Below are positions 34,802-47,326 of a DNA stretch of 64,000 nucleotides, piece by piece. The stretch lies in the NCBI GenBank assembly GCA_037126765.1, contig JBBCBC010000022.1, positions 18,753,758 through 18,817,757 on the forward strand, given 5' to 3'. The stretch's first letter is position 1, and the number at the start of each line of letters is the position of its first letter. A program made the translations under genes and the position numbers. The notes below the pieces were generated by a model. It did no database searches, had not been told where the DNA came from, and saw only the letters and a program-made list of their open reading frames with translations. This stretch comes from Stenogyne calaminthoides. Taxonomy: Eukaryota > Streptophyta > Magnoliopsida > Lamiales > Lamiaceae.

Positions 34802-36109
34802 TTGGTAAAGATGATGATGAGAGTCCATGGTTCGCGGATATTGCCAACTATTTGGCTTGTCAAAGGATGCCATATGGGTTAAACTCGTATGAGACCAAGA
34901 AATTCCTCAAGGACGTGCAAGGTTACATTTGGGATGACCCACATTTGTTCAAGAGGAGAATTGATTCAATTATTCGAAGGTGTGTTCCAATGGAAGAGTG
35001 GGAGAGAATCATTGCCCATTGTCATTCTTTACCTTGTGGAGGCCACTATGGAGGTGAAAAGACCCCTTTGAAAGTTTTGCAATCGGGGTTTTATTGGCCT
35101 TGTATATTTAAGCATTGTCATGAGTTTATTAAGAAATGTGACAAGTGCCAAAGAAGTGGTGGTATATCAAAGAAGGACGAGATGCCCTTGAATAGCATAA
35201 TTCAGGTGGAATTGTTCGATGTGTGGGGGATTAACTTTATGGGACCATTTCCCTCATCTTATGGGAATGAGTACATCCTTCTTGCGGTGGATTATGTCTC
35301 AAAATGGATAGAAGCAATCGGAACTCGAACCAATGATGCCAAAACGGTGATGGGGTTCTTAAAGGACAACATTTTTGCAAGGTTCGGGGTACCAAGAGCT
35401 CTTATAAGCGATGGAGGGAGTCACTTTGTCAACAAGGCCTTGGCGAACTTACTTTTGAGTTATGGGGTAAAATACAAGGTGTCAACTCCTTACCATCCAC
35501 AAACAAATGGGTTAGCCGAGGTTTCGAATCGACAAATCAAGAAGATCTTAGAGAGAACGGTTAGCACAACTCGTAAATATTGGTCCAAGAAGCTCAATGA
35601 TGCCCTTTGGGCTTATCGAACGGCTTTTAAGACGCCTTTGGGAATGTCTCTCGTATCAACCCATGTATGGGAAAGCGTGTCATCTTCTGGTCGAATTGGA
35701 GCATCGAGCTTTATGGGCACTGAAAAAGATTAGTATGGATAGTGATTTGTGTGGTGAGAAGAGGCTCCTACAATTACACGAGCTTCAAGAATTTCGAGAA
35801 ATTTGTTTTGAGAGTGCACAACTCTTCAAGTACAAAACAAAGAGGTGGCATGATGCTAGGTTGGCACCAAAGATCTTTGAAGAGGGTGATGATGTTTTGC
35901 TATACAATGCTCAATTGGGTCTTTTTCCCGGGAAGTTAAAATCAAGGTGGGATGGCCCATTCAAAGTGAAGAAAGTGTATCCATCAGGATTCCTCGATTT
36001 GGTAAATGAAAAGGGTGAAGAATTCAAAGTTAATGGCCATCGGGTGAAGCATTACTACTCGTTGCATGAGAAGGGGGTAATCCACGCGGTGGAGCTCGTA
36101 GACCCTTGA
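34777..36109 (+). pseudogene. Athila integrase (frameshifted)
   Basis: 318 codons (34777-35733) carry the zinc-binding H2C2 part (HCHSLPCGGHYGG...HEFIKKCDKCQ) and the catalytic core with D (VWGINFMGPF), D (ALISDGGSHF) and E (HPQTNGLAEVSNRQ). A shift near 35640-35700 moves the frame to 35597-36109, which holds the C-terminal part (KRWHDARLAPKIFEEGDDVLL, SRWDGPFKVKKVYPSG). All three catalytic residues are present, but the two parts no longer join. The reading ends at the TGA just after LVDP. Confidence 0.88.
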
Positions 36110-37917
36110 GAAAATAAATCACGTCCGGCATAGGACGTTAAACCTAGCGCTTAATGGGAGGCAACCCATTTTTACTTGCTTTCTTTTTGTTTTTCTTCTT
36201 TTGTGTTTTTGAGCTTTAATTGTAGGGGGTTGTGTTTGGATGCTTGTGTTACTTGAAGGAAAGAGTTCTTGTAGAGATGTGAAGTGAATCTATGAAGATG
36301 AGGTGTATATAGCCATCGTGAGAGGTACAACCCTTCTCCAAATTTTTAATTGCTTGGCAATGAAAAAGTTTGGGGGAGTGGTATTTTTACTTATTGTTAA
36401 TCACTATACATTGCACATGCGCACACCCCCATTTTTTTTTGAGAGTTTGTCATGGATAGATCACTTGGAGGCTTGAGCTTGTTTGAATTTTGTGCATTTG
36501 GTTGTATGTTGGTTGATTTATGTGCTTGAAGGTTTGATGTGATGATTTTGGGGGAGTTAAATATGTGATTTGTGAAAAGAGTTTTCATGAGAGACTATTC
36601 CTTCATCCAAACTTAAAATTGCTTAGCAATGTTTAAGTTTGGGAGAGTGATAGTTTTATTTTTGATGGTACAATTGCACATGCACACAAACTTTGGTTTT
36701 ACCCGCTTTGTGATAATGGATGTGAGTTTGGTACTTTGATTTAGTGGTGTAGATGGGTTGATGGTTCACTTTTGGATGATGATTTGCTTGATTTTGTTCT
36801 TCTAGCATGAATTCTTGATGTGCTATGTGATGGTTGATGATTGTGATGGTGATTGTTCTCATGAATGAGCCGGAGAGTTTTGAGCCTTGTGAATCATATC
36901 ATAAGTTTGGTTCATTTTATTCTTGTGTGTATCATCCATAATTGTGCACTCTAGAACTTGTCATTGGTCTTGTTTGAAACTTGACTTGGGTTAGGATTTT
37001 CGAAAATGATAGGAGGCATTCTTTGATTTGATAGTCACTTGGCCAAATAAATTCCCACCAAATGAGTTAATTCCGTAGTGAGCCCGTTTGAGCCTTTAAG
37101 TTTATATTCTTTGGCAACCTACAAGAATTAAACCATTTCACCTATCTTTCTTAAGCCTAATTGATCCCAAATGACTTGTAGAGCGTAATTGTTGGTGAAG
37201 TGAAAGAAAAAGAAAAAAGTGTGTGGAGTTTGAAGTGTAAAAGTGAAATTGTTGAAAAAGAACAAAAAGAATGAAGGAAAGAACCTTGTAAAAGAAAGAA
37301 AAAAAGAGAAAGAAACAAGGTTCAAAAGAGCTTAAAAAGTACGAAAAAAAAGGTTCAAAGGAAAAAGGGAAAGATGAATGAAATTTTGTGAGCTTGAAAT
37401 GAGAAAAGAAAGAGTTATGAGAGTTGTGTCAATTTTGAAAGACAATGTGAAGAATTAGCCAACTCTTAATGCTCTACAAGTTTGTTGAGTCACTTGTCCA
37501 AAATCATCCTACCCTAGTCCAAAGAGCCTACATTACAACTCGATGAAGTCCACCTTGATTTGATTATCAAAACTCTTGTAAAAGGTGGAGAATTGAGACC
37601 AATGGTAAGCATATGGTTTTGCATTTTTGTGGAGTGATTTTTGAGTGTAAACACGTCCTATGCAAATACTTGAGTGATGAGTGAAACACGCCTTGAGAAG
37701 AGTAGTGAGACAAGCATTTGAACTTTCATTGTCTTGACCATAGCATTATAGAAGGAGGTTAAGGAACTTGATTGAGTGAATTTGAGTTCATTGGGGAGCT
37801 ACTTGATCTTATCCCACCATGATTTGTTGTACCAAATAAACACCCACTTCGCAATCATTCCCCTTTGTTCTTTTCTTTCATTGCTTGGGGACAAGCATCA
37901 TTTTAAGTTTGGGGGAG
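36110..37917 (+). other. Athila 3' non-coding region, no env-like ORF
   Basis: The position where many Athila elements carry an env-like ORF holds none above about 70 codons. Motifs resembling the polypurine tract (AAGTTTGGGGGAGTG and variants) recur near 36366, 36549 and 36629, with the functional copy directly before the LTR at 37905-37917. The stretch 37190-37400 is very A/G-rich. Confidence 0.7.
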
Positions 37918-39795
37918 TGATGAGGGTCTTAATTGCTTGTGTGATGGTCATTTGTTGTGCCTTATTTGATGTGATTTGAGCTCATTTGTAATGAAAAGTG
38001 CTACTAATCCCATTTATTTGAGAATGTGATGAAATGTGTAGGAAACGGGTAAAAATAAGCAAGAAGTGGTACAAAACTGGTCTGATTTAAAAGGATGTTT
38101 CAGAAGAGGGTTGAACCATTATAAGCGCATTGAAAACAGGGTTCCAACGGAAAAAGAATCAACTCAATCGGAGTTCGGGAGCTCAAGTTATGAGTGAAAC
38201 AAAAGTGTTGCGCAAAAATGGAGAAAGAGAGTCTGCTCGACTCGATCAACATTGCTTCGAGTCGTGCAGGTCCTAAAAGCGGGCTTGTTGAAATGCGATT
38301 TTAAGAAAATTTCTTCAGGGACTTGCTCAAGTCGAGCAACCTTGCTCGACCCAATTTTAGTCGAGCAAGGGAGAAGATCGAGCGAATTTCCGAAGTTTTG
38401 AGTTGTTCGACCCAATTTTGGTCGAGCAACATTGCTGAGTCGAGCAACTTGAAAAAAAGAAAACGTGCGCGCGATTTCACACTTGCTCGAGTCGAGCAAG
38501 CCAAAATATCTGAGGTCCCCCATTCTGACCTAGGGACACGTGCCAGATGAGCCCAAAAGCATATAAAAGGCCTCATTTCGTTTTTTATCAAAGGGAGTAG
38601 CTGGAACTTTTGTAGGGATAAGGTTTTTGAGCATTTTTCTTCAATATTTGTCCCCAAGTGATACTTTTCAATTTTGGAAGTACTTTTGAGTGTAGATCTC
38701 TTTGAAATTCATAGTTTAGCTAGATTTAAGAGTTAATTGCATTTACAAACAAAAATTGAAGGAGTTTATGTTTTATATTTCAAGGTTCTTATCTATTTCA
38801 TCTTTTGAGGTAATATCTTTCTATAATCTCTTGTTTAATCATCATTTTAATATGGGTTTGTCATATTTCTTCATTTTAGCCATGGGTTTCTCTTCTAGAA
38901 CCATGGGCTAAGTTTATTTGCTTTGGTTGTTGGATATATGTGGGGAAATTGATGGGTTTGTGAACTAATTTCTTGATTATATCTATGTGGGTGTTTTTCT
39001 ATTGTTTCTATTATTGTGGGTTTAATGCTTCAATTATCTTGTTGATTCTATTAGCTAGCATTCTTATTTTTGTGTATTACAACTAGAGTTGGATATGCTT
39101 GATTAAGTTGTGAGTGTGAGTCTCAATTTGGGTAATTTGATGTTACTTAGTAGCTAGTTCAATCAAAAGTTGGCTAGTGGCTAGAATGACAACAATAGAC
39201 ATTAATCGAGTAGAGGTCGTCTATGAGGTTGGTGAGGAGACAATGTTTAGGAATTAGTAACCATGTTGAAACTTCCTATTCGTCACAATCTTTGGAGATT
39301 ATGGGATTAATTAGGTGCTAGTTAATTCACGTTGTGCACCTAGGCCTCAAAAGGGATTGGTCTACACATTTTAGTGATTGCTCCTAGCTAAATCACCACT
39401 TATGACATAATTGAGTAGTGGTTTGTGAACTTGTTAGTGACCCCACATAAGGAAAACACCCGAAGCAATTCTCTCACCCTTGCACTTTCCCTCGAAAGTT
39501 AGTTTTAATTGCTTGATTACTTTTGTTCTTATTACTTGATTAGTAGTTAATTGTTAATTTTAATTCTAGTTGTCTTTAGTTGAAAATTGGTACTTGAGTT
39601 AACTTGCTTTTAAAATTAAAAAACTTTAATCGCTTCTATAATACCATGAATACGTATAACTTTGGGGGTCCACTACTCTCCTAGTCTCTTGGGTTCGATA
39701 AATACTTGGTCAAATTACTTACACTACTACGACGATGTTGTACTCTTGCGGGGGAGTAGGAAAATATTTTTAACCAAAAATTCCGAATCAAGTCA
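37918..39795 (+). repeat. Athila 3' LTR
   Basis: 1,878 bp, aligned with 27894-29790 apart from scattered substitutions and small indels. One CTCGAGTCGAGC palindrome present at about 28465 in the left copy is missing here (about 38485). Confidence 0.9.
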
Positions 39796-39800
39796 ATTAT

Positions 39801-40125
39801 CAGATGAATAATCAGAAGTTCATACTTCCTGACCGCTTTAAGCTCTAGTTTTGGCTGAGATGTTAATGGGGCGCCAGAATCAAGCCTTGGTTGAAACCGG
39901 TCCTTCTATTTCTCCTAGGCCAAATGGTGGTAAGAAGAAGAAGAAGAAGTAGAAGAAGGCAAAAGGCCAGAACCAAGTCAACTCAAGCATTGCCAAGGGA
40001 AAAGCAAAGGTGAACCAAGGGGAAGGTGTCAAGAAAGCTGCTAAGGGGAAGTGTTTTAACTACGGTGAGAAGGGACAATGGAGGTCAGCCTGTTCCAAAC
40101 CCAAGAGGTATGGAAAGTAAGATAT
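39801..40125 (+). pseudogene. Copia-B gag, C-terminal part with zinc knuckle
   Basis: This resumes the gag after the Athila insertion (QMNNQKFILPD). It contains a Lys-rich run near 39930-39960 with an in-frame TAG, and a knuckle KCFNYGEKGQWRSAC in which the second Cys has become Tyr. Stops and indels break it. Confidence 0.75.
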
Positions 40126-40661
40126 TTCTCACACACCAGTTATTAAAACTTGTTTAGCGGAGCATGTTTCCCATTCGTGGGAAATATATGCAAGAACCAC
40201 TAATCATGTTTGTTTCAATATTTCAAGGATTCTAGATAATCTAACAATTAAGTGGGAGTAAGATTACTATCACCGTGGGCTATGCCACGAAAGTAGCAGT
40301 TATTGCAGTGGGAGAAGTGCACATATCTTTTAGTGATAAAATTTTAGTTTTAAGAGATGTTCTTTAGGTTCCCAGTTTTAGAAAGAATTCACTTTCAGTT
40401 TCTAAAATTCTTTTGATGGATACTTAGTTTCTTTTAATAAGAATGTCATCATTTCTCAAAATGACGAGTGTATCTGTTACGGGACATTGATGAACAATCT
40501 CTATACTATTAGAAGTGCACATCACTCACAAAATGCATCCTATAACACATCGACTGTTTTGCATAAAAAAAGCATTCTTCAGACATGAACGAAACACTTC
40601 TGTGGCATCTAAGATTAGGTCATATTAATCTAAAAAGGATTCAAAGGTTGATACAAGACGA
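40126..40661 (+). pseudogene. Copia-B protease / GAG-pre-integrase remnant
   Basis: Strongly decayed. Only the pre-integrase motif LLWHLRLGHINLKRIQRL near 40600-40655 is readable. The protein resumes at 42382 (SLECLQVEPFPTCESC) beyond a solo LTR. Confidence 0.7.
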
Positions 40662-42376
40662 TGTTGGGGTTATACTGGAAAGTATGCTTTTACTTTGTAT
40701 AACCAGACTAAATTTCTGTCTTATTTGCTGAAATAAATTATTTATCACTGATACTTTAAATATCATTGAATGTTACATATATTTACTGCATAACTGTTCA
40801 ATAAATAGTACGTGTTACATTGTAGTTAATTTAGTGATACCAGATCACAAAAGATTAAATTAACAGCCCCTTGTAACTAAAAGTACAGAATTCACGACCC
40901 AGATGGAAATGAACAAACCATCGTGAAAGGTTGAAGTGTAAGGCTCAGATTGGCTTGTCTTGACCAAGAGATTGCACTAGTGCATTATGATGCACTGAAT
41001 GGGACCTACAGGAGGATAAATTCTTCAGTACTGAATATAGAAGAATTAGACCTCAGTTGTTCATTATTTCTTAATCTCCCTCCCTTAAATAGGATCGTGT
41101 GGAATCAATAACCATTGCTTTGACTTATGATGGGAAGAGAATCAGTGAGATTCAATACCTTGTATCTTGGGCAATGTTATTGGTTACACGACGATTGCTA
41201 AGATTTAATACGGTGAAACGTGTGCAAGTGCGCCTTGTTTGATTTGTCCCCTTGGGAGGCTCATAAGATTTATCATACCAAATCTTGCAAGTGGAATTAG
41301 TTTCCGGTATGGATAATAATGTTGAGTCGTTCTTTGACCAAGAAAAAAGATGTTAATTAATATGAAGCTATTTCAGTGGCCTAAATTAATTAATGGACTG
41401 GATAATCTTAAACACGGGAAATAATAACCGGGAGCCATATTAACAGTAATATGAGTTAAGATGGATAGTGCAATATTAATTATGTAGTGGGATTAATTAA
41501 TATTTATGGGCTTGAATAATATTGTGGCTCAATATTGGAAATTCAAGGTCCATTGGAAGGTCCAATCTTAATTCTCCTAAAGGCCCCTCAAGTAGCCCAA
41601 AGATACAGTCCAATAACTGAAAAAGGTGTTTAAAATAAAATAAATTATTGTTGCCTATTTTTCCAAATTTTCGAAAATAATTAAAGGAAGAAAGAGTAAA
41701 AGATTTTCTTGATTTTCTTGGAACGGTTTTTTGGAATATGTATTCTTGGAATACAAGATTATCCCATAAATTCAAGAAAAGTCAAAGATCTTATTTCTTC
41801 CCTATTTAATTGAAATTTTCGAAAATCCCCTTAATATAAGGAGGTGGGATTTTTGTGGAATATTTTTATTATGGAGAATATATTGGATATATTCAAGATT
41901 TCTTGGAGATCAAGAAAAAGATTTTCCCATCTTATTCCTAGGCCAAATTTTCGACCACCCATAGTATTATAAGTAGAGGATGATTTTTTCATCCCTAAGT
42001 AATTCCATGTGTTGGAAAAATTAGAAATCTACAAAGGTGGTGCAACATAATATTATTTTCCTTTTGTTAATTGTTCGCGAGCATCCTACCACCGGATTGT
42101 TGGACAAGGACGAGGGAATACTTGAGAAGGTCTTTTGGTGTGTTCGTGTGAACGGGATCCATCTTCTCAATGGTTGTCACTCCGAGAGGTTAGTTCACGT
42201 AAACTCCTAGCAATTCCGCATGCGTAGGATTTATGTGACGAATTTGTATGCATGATTTGTTGTTGAATTATTATTTGAATTAATATAGGATTAATTCATG
42301 CTAGTAATAATTGTTGGAATTAAATTTGTATTTAAATATTCATCTCGAATAGATCCGGGCAATCCATTCCCCAACA
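40662..42376 (+). repeat. Solo LTR of the B family (B2)
   Basis: 1,715 bp, TGTTGGGGTTATACTGG to ATTCCCCAACA. Flanks GACGA (40657-40661) and TACGG (42377-42381) each differ by one base from GACGG, which restores the interrupted codons between LIQD and SLEC. It is a diverged subfamily of the Copia-B LTR, inserted in a B element. Confidence 0.85.
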
Positions 42377-42381
42377 TACGG

Positions 42382-43427
42382 ATCATTGGAGTGTCTCCAG
42401 GTTGAACCGTTTCCGACTTGTGAATCTTGTTTAGAGGGTAAAATGACAAAGTGGGCATTTGGAGCGAAGGGGAATAGAGCCACTGAAGTGTTAGAAATCG
42501 TTCATACTGAGGTATGTGGTCCTATGTCAATAAAACAAGAGGAGGTTATGAGTATTTCATTGCGTTTATCGATGATTACTCAAGATATGGATATATTTTC
42601 CTCATGAAGCATAAGTCTGAAACCATTGATAAGTTCAAAGCGTTTAAGGCTAAAGCAGAAAAACATAGGGAAAAGAGTATCAAGTTTCTACGATCTGATT
42701 GTGGAGGCGAATACCTCAGCGATGATTTTATGAACTACTTATCAGACGAAGGGATTGTATCCCAGTTAACTGCTCCCGGTACCCCTTAACAAAATGGTCA
42801 GATCCATGATGAGTTATTCGGATATTCCCAAATCATTTTGGGGATACGCTTTGGAAACAACGACTTACATTCTAAACATGGTAACATCCAAATCGATTCC
42901 TAAAACTCCAAAGGAACTGTGGACCAGGCGCAACCCCAGTCTAAGACACATGAGAATTTGGGGTTGTCCAGCTTACGTGTTGGACAAGGAAGCCGATAAG
43001 TTGGACCCACGTTCGGAATTAAAGTTGTTCTTAGGGTCTCCCGAGAGAACGAAAGGGTGTATGTTCTATGGTCCCAACGATCAAAGAGTTGTAATAAGTA
43101 CACTCTTTAGATTTTTGGAAGAATACTATGAACAATAGAAAGCCCAACATTGAGATTACCTTAGACGAATTAAGAGGGCCAACTCCAACACCAATTGTAA
43201 AAGTTGATATACCAACCGTCACACCTACACAATCGGAACCTCGTCACAGTGGGAGGGTTGTTAAACAACCCTAGAGATTTTTAGGGAGAAGAATCGAACC
43301 TATGGTCTTACAATGAGGCGATCCAAGATAAGGATGCCGATTCTTGGCAAACTGCAATACAAGCCGAGATGGGTTCTATGGATCATAATCAAGTGTGGGA
43401 GCTTATCGAACCACCCAATGGGGTAAG
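42382..43427 (+). pseudogene. Copia-B integrase
   Basis: Zinc-binding end CESCLEGKMTKW. Catalytic core with FIDDYSRYGYIFLMKHKSE, then LRSDCGGEYLSDDF (second Asp). The third region is broken by a stop just before the expected glutamate block (APGTP-stop-QNGQ). The rest of the core (YSDIPKSFWGYALETTTYIL, RIWGCPAYVL) continues in the frame of 42794-43138. A frameshift near 42510 separates 42386-42607 from 42514-42789. It ends at GTAAG where a solo LTR is inserted. Confidence 0.8.
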
Positions 43428-44983
43428 TATTGGAATATCGAGGCACGTAAACACGTAATACATGCACAACAAAAATAAACAGTTCACCAACAACGAACAC
43501 TTAATTGCATAATTAAATACGAGTAAACGTAAACAAAAATTGTTACAGGAATTCTTACACGAATTCCTCAACTATGGTATCCACGTAATAGTCGTTTACT
43601 AATTTGCACATATCTGCAAGCGTTGAATCCCCGAGATGAATTTGCTAGGAAAATTCTAACTTAGAGATTTTATGGAGAAAATATGAACTCACGTATTATG
43701 AATTCCCAAGAGCTCATATATATAGGAGAGACCCAACTTAAATTTTAAGCTAACCTTTATTAGGAAAATTTTTAATAAAATAAATCTCTTAGATTTATTT
43801 CCCACATGTAAAATCTCTACGGATTTAATTCCATGTATATCAAATCTCTACGGATTTGATTCTATATATATTAAATCCTATAATAATAATATTCCATATA
43901 TTATTATTGGGAATTCTATTTAATTAAATCTAATTTAATTAAATAGTAATAATAATTAATTCTAAATATAATTATTATTATATTCTCCATAAATTAAATA
44001 TTAATATCCAATATAATATTTAATCAACCAACTATAATTAGTAAACAACCGTTACTTGTTGTGTGACCTATAGGCCCTCATATATCGAGTGATTAGTCAA
44101 ACTAACGGTCTTAATTGAACCCTAGACAATAAATCAAACATTCTCAATATATGAAGTACGTTGCGAGGAAATGTGCAACTACCTGTAACTGAAACATGGG
44201 CTATTACGATTTCCTTCTTTCATTCGCGAATACTCGATTAAGTCTTGAACATGATGAAGTGTCTATTCAAATAACTTAAGCATATTATCTCTAAGTTGAC
44301 ATGCATTGGCTGATGACTTAGATCCAATTATGATGAGAAGATGAGTATTCTCTCTAAATCCACATTGAGGAATGAATCATATTCTTGGCTCAACTACCAC
44401 GCACATGCACTTCGTGATGAACCCAATTCAAGCCATATCTACCCATAGATGGGTGCAAGCGCCGGTCATGTTCAAAGTTCATCACTCCACACATGTCGTG
44501 CGTATTGACCTCAAGTCAAAGGAGTATCGCATCGCTCCCACTAACCGAGACACCCGTAGACACATATAGTGGAAATACATCAAACGGTTTCTCGGATGGG
44601 TATACCAATACCCTCTAAGGTATTTGTGCATCCATCATGAGATACCTAGTATCTCGTAGTAAGTGAGATCTTACTACACTCTCTAAGAGTATGATGCAGA
44701 TCGCACACCAATCTCAATTGCATCATCAATATCCCATACTTGATGATCCTTGATCAGGGCCATTTGAGAATCATTCTTAAGTCATCTGAGTTCTCACAAC
44801 CTCAATGACAGCAATGACTCATGGGAACACTTGTATGAATAAATGTAAACAATCAAAACATAATATTCAAACAAGTGTATTGCCATACATTAATATTAAG
44901 TGAACTATAATATTAAATAAATTTGAATATCATCGAGTATTATTTCCTTACAGTAAATTGTCTCTAGGACACTAAAACTAACA
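43428..44983 (-). repeat. Solo LTR of the A family (A2)
   Basis: 1,556 bp with exact duplication GTAAG (43423-43427 and 44984-44988). The left terminus reads TATTGG instead of TGTTGG. Joining the flanks restores the copia RT entry (PPNGVRPIGCK). It contains the 65-codon antisense ORF (44372-44569) also seen in the copies at 2796 and 60631. Confidence 0.92.
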
Positions 44984-44988
44984 GTAAG

Positions 44989-46323
44989 ACCCATTGGATG
45001 TAAGTGAGTTTACAAGAGAAAAAGGGAACTGAACGGGAAGGTTGAGACCTTCAAGGTTAGGCTTGTGGTAAAAGGATACACTCACAAAGAAGGGATCGAT
45101 TATGAGGAAACCTTTTCGCCTGTAGCCATGCTGAAGTCCATCCGCATTCTCTTGTCGATAGCTACACATCTAGATTTCGAGATCTGGCAAATGGATGTCA
45201 AGACAGCTTTCCCAAACGGAAGTTTGGAAGAGGAAATCTATATGCGCCAACCCAAAGGCTTCATTGCGAAAGGCAAGGAGAATCTAATTTGCAATCTTAA
45301 GAAGTCCATCTACGGAATTAAGCAAGCATCCCGAGCTTGGAACCAATGTTTTGATCAAGTAATAAAATCATACAATTTCGATCAAAACGAGTTCGAGAGT
45401 TGTTTATACAGAAAGTGTGACAGAACTGCATTGGTATTCTTAGTACTATACGTAGATGATATTCTGCTCATCGAAAATGATGTAAAGGTGTTGTCAAACG
45501 TGAGGGTGTGGCTGTCAAATCAGTTTGATATGAAGGACTTAGGAGAAGCGGTCATATCCTAGGGATCAAGATCACTCGAGATCGCATGAAAAGGATGATT
45601 GGCTAATCCCAAGCTTCATACATAGACACTGTTTTGAAGCAATTCAACATGCAAGATTCCAAGAAGGGTTTCTTACCTTTTAGGCAGGGAATCCATATGT
45701 CAAAAGAAATGTGTCCTAAGACACAAAACGAGACACAAAACGAGATAGATGACATGAGGGGAATTCCATATGCGTCGGCAGTTGGAAGCCTCATGTATGC
45801 AATGTTGTGTACGAGACCGGATATTTGCTTTGCCATAGGAATAGTAGCAAGATACCAGAGTAATCTGGGAAAAGAACACTGGACTGCTGTTAAAAACATT
45901 CTGAAATATCTGAAAAGAACTGAAGATTGAATGTTAGTTTATCAGTCAGATAGTCTTATTCCCATGGGATACACGGACTGAAATTTCCAATCATATATAG
46001 ATTCCACAAAATCTGCCTCAGGTAATGTGTTCAGTTTGGGAAGTGTAGTCATGACATGGAGGAGTGTGAAGCATGATTGCATCACTGACTCAACCATAAA
46101 ATCCGAATAAGTAATTGTTTGTGAAGAAGTGAAATAAGCAGTTTGGCTCAAGAACTTCTTAGTGGACTTGGATGTAGTTCCGAATTTGCCCAGCAATATC
46201 TGCTGAAGGAAGTTGCAAATTCAAGGGAACCAAGAGCCCACAAAGCAAATAAACACATTAAAAGAAAATACCATCTTACACGAGAAATCGTTAAGAGAGG
46301 AGATATAGAGGTGGCAAAGATCG
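44989..46323 (+). pseudogene. Copia-B reverse transcriptase and RNase H
   Basis: RT is open for 165 codons (45065-45562): GIDYEETFSPVAMLKSIRIL, WQMDVKTAFPNGSLEEEIYM, and the catalytic LYVDDILLIEND. After a one-base shift near 45560, ILGIKITRDRMKRMIG and GIPYASAVGSLMYAMLCTRP follow. RNase H is decayed (TDSTIKSE, AVWLKNFLVDL). A stop replaces a Trp or Lys codon in several places. The frame is cut at 46323, where Copia-D is inserted, and resumes at 58470 (RGYLADPPTK). Confidence 0.85.
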
Positions 46324-46848
46324 TGTTGGTCCCGGTGCAAACGAGTCTTACACGTGTATGGGGGGGAATACACGTGTTCAGTGTTTTTAAAACTTTTCTT
46401 ACTGAGGTCAGCTTGGGTCAGGTCTTCTGAGTCTTCAGGGTCTTCTAAGTCTTCAGCGTCTTCTGAGTCTTCAGCGTCTTCTGATTCTTCATAGATATAC
46501 TGACTGATATACTGAGTCTTCATGCTGAGTCTTCAGTTCTTCAGTTTCATACTGAGTCTTCAGTATCTCAGTTTCATACTGAGTCTTCAGTATCTCAGTT
46601 TTATACTGAGTCTTCAAAAACTTCAGTTTCATACTGAAACTTCGGTTTCTTCATAAACTTACTGAGTTCTTCAGAATCTTCAGATCCTAACCTGATCTAT
46701 ATCTGCTGACTATACATTTTGCAGATATCATCCTGAATACTCTAAAACTGAATCCTGACTCAACTATCAAGATTATTCTGAACATGTCATACTCAGTGGT
46801 TTTGGGATCTAATCAAAATCATATCTTTATTAAATTCATCTCCCAACA
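46324..46848 (-). repeat. Copia-D 3' LTR, internally deleted
   Basis: 525 bp. Both ends match the 5' LTR, but about 1.1 kb between GGTCAGG (near 46421) and the TCTTCTGAG repeat block is missing. The remaining middle is a run of GAGTCTTCAG-type minisatellite units (46420-46640). Confidence 0.88.
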
Positions 46849-46862
46849 ATTTCCCCCTTTTT
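46849..46862 (-). other. Copia-D polypurine tract
   Basis: Minus strand AAAAAGGGGGAAAT immediately before the 3' LTR, the standard copia plus-strand primer. Confidence 0.85.
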
Positions 46863-47326
46863 GATGATGCCAAAACCTATCTTGTTACAAACATACTTAA
46901 CCTATACTCAGGTTTCAGTTTATCCTATTACAAGATTGGTTTTATTTTCAACAATTTCCCCCATAAATAATGAGTCTCCCAACAATTAATCTCCCAACAA
47001 TTTCTTCAGTAAAGAATCTCTCAAAGGATTCATCACCAAATACTTAATTTCCCAACAATTAATTCAGAGACAATCATTCAGGCATATCAAAATTAAAAGA
47101 CATGTAAATAAGATAATGAGATATTATCTTTTGAGCATAAATGATAAGTTTTCATTGATGATAGGTAGACTGTTACAAGTTACAATGAATCTTATCTGAA
47201 CAAAATCAAAAAGACAAAAAAAGATAAAGGATTACAAGAATCTTCTGAGTCTTCATCTTCTGTCTTCTTCTGCTCTTCAGCTCGGCTCTTCAGTTCGGCT
47301 CTTCAGTTCGATCTTCAGTTCGATCA

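Larger units (their letters stand above)
27894..39795 (+). mobile_element. Full-length Athila-type Ty3/gypsy element
   Basis: 11,902 bp bounded by TGATGAGG and AAGTCA, with an exact 5-bp duplication ATTAT (27889-27893 and 39796-39800). The order is LTR, tRNA-Asp primer site, gag, protease, RT, RNase H, integrase, about 1.8 kb of non-coding DNA, polypurine tract, LTR. The RT signatures (GFEFYCFLDGYSRYNQ, FMDDFSVFG) and the protease DLGAS motif are those of the Athila group. Gag to RNase H is one frame with five stops. Inserted in the gag of Copia-B, so it is younger than that element. Confidence 0.92.

Noticed and set aside
46420..46640. GAGTCTTCAG array considered as a CRISPR-like array
   Set aside because: Units are short, contiguous and degenerate without spacers; it is an LTR minisatellite in a plant genome.
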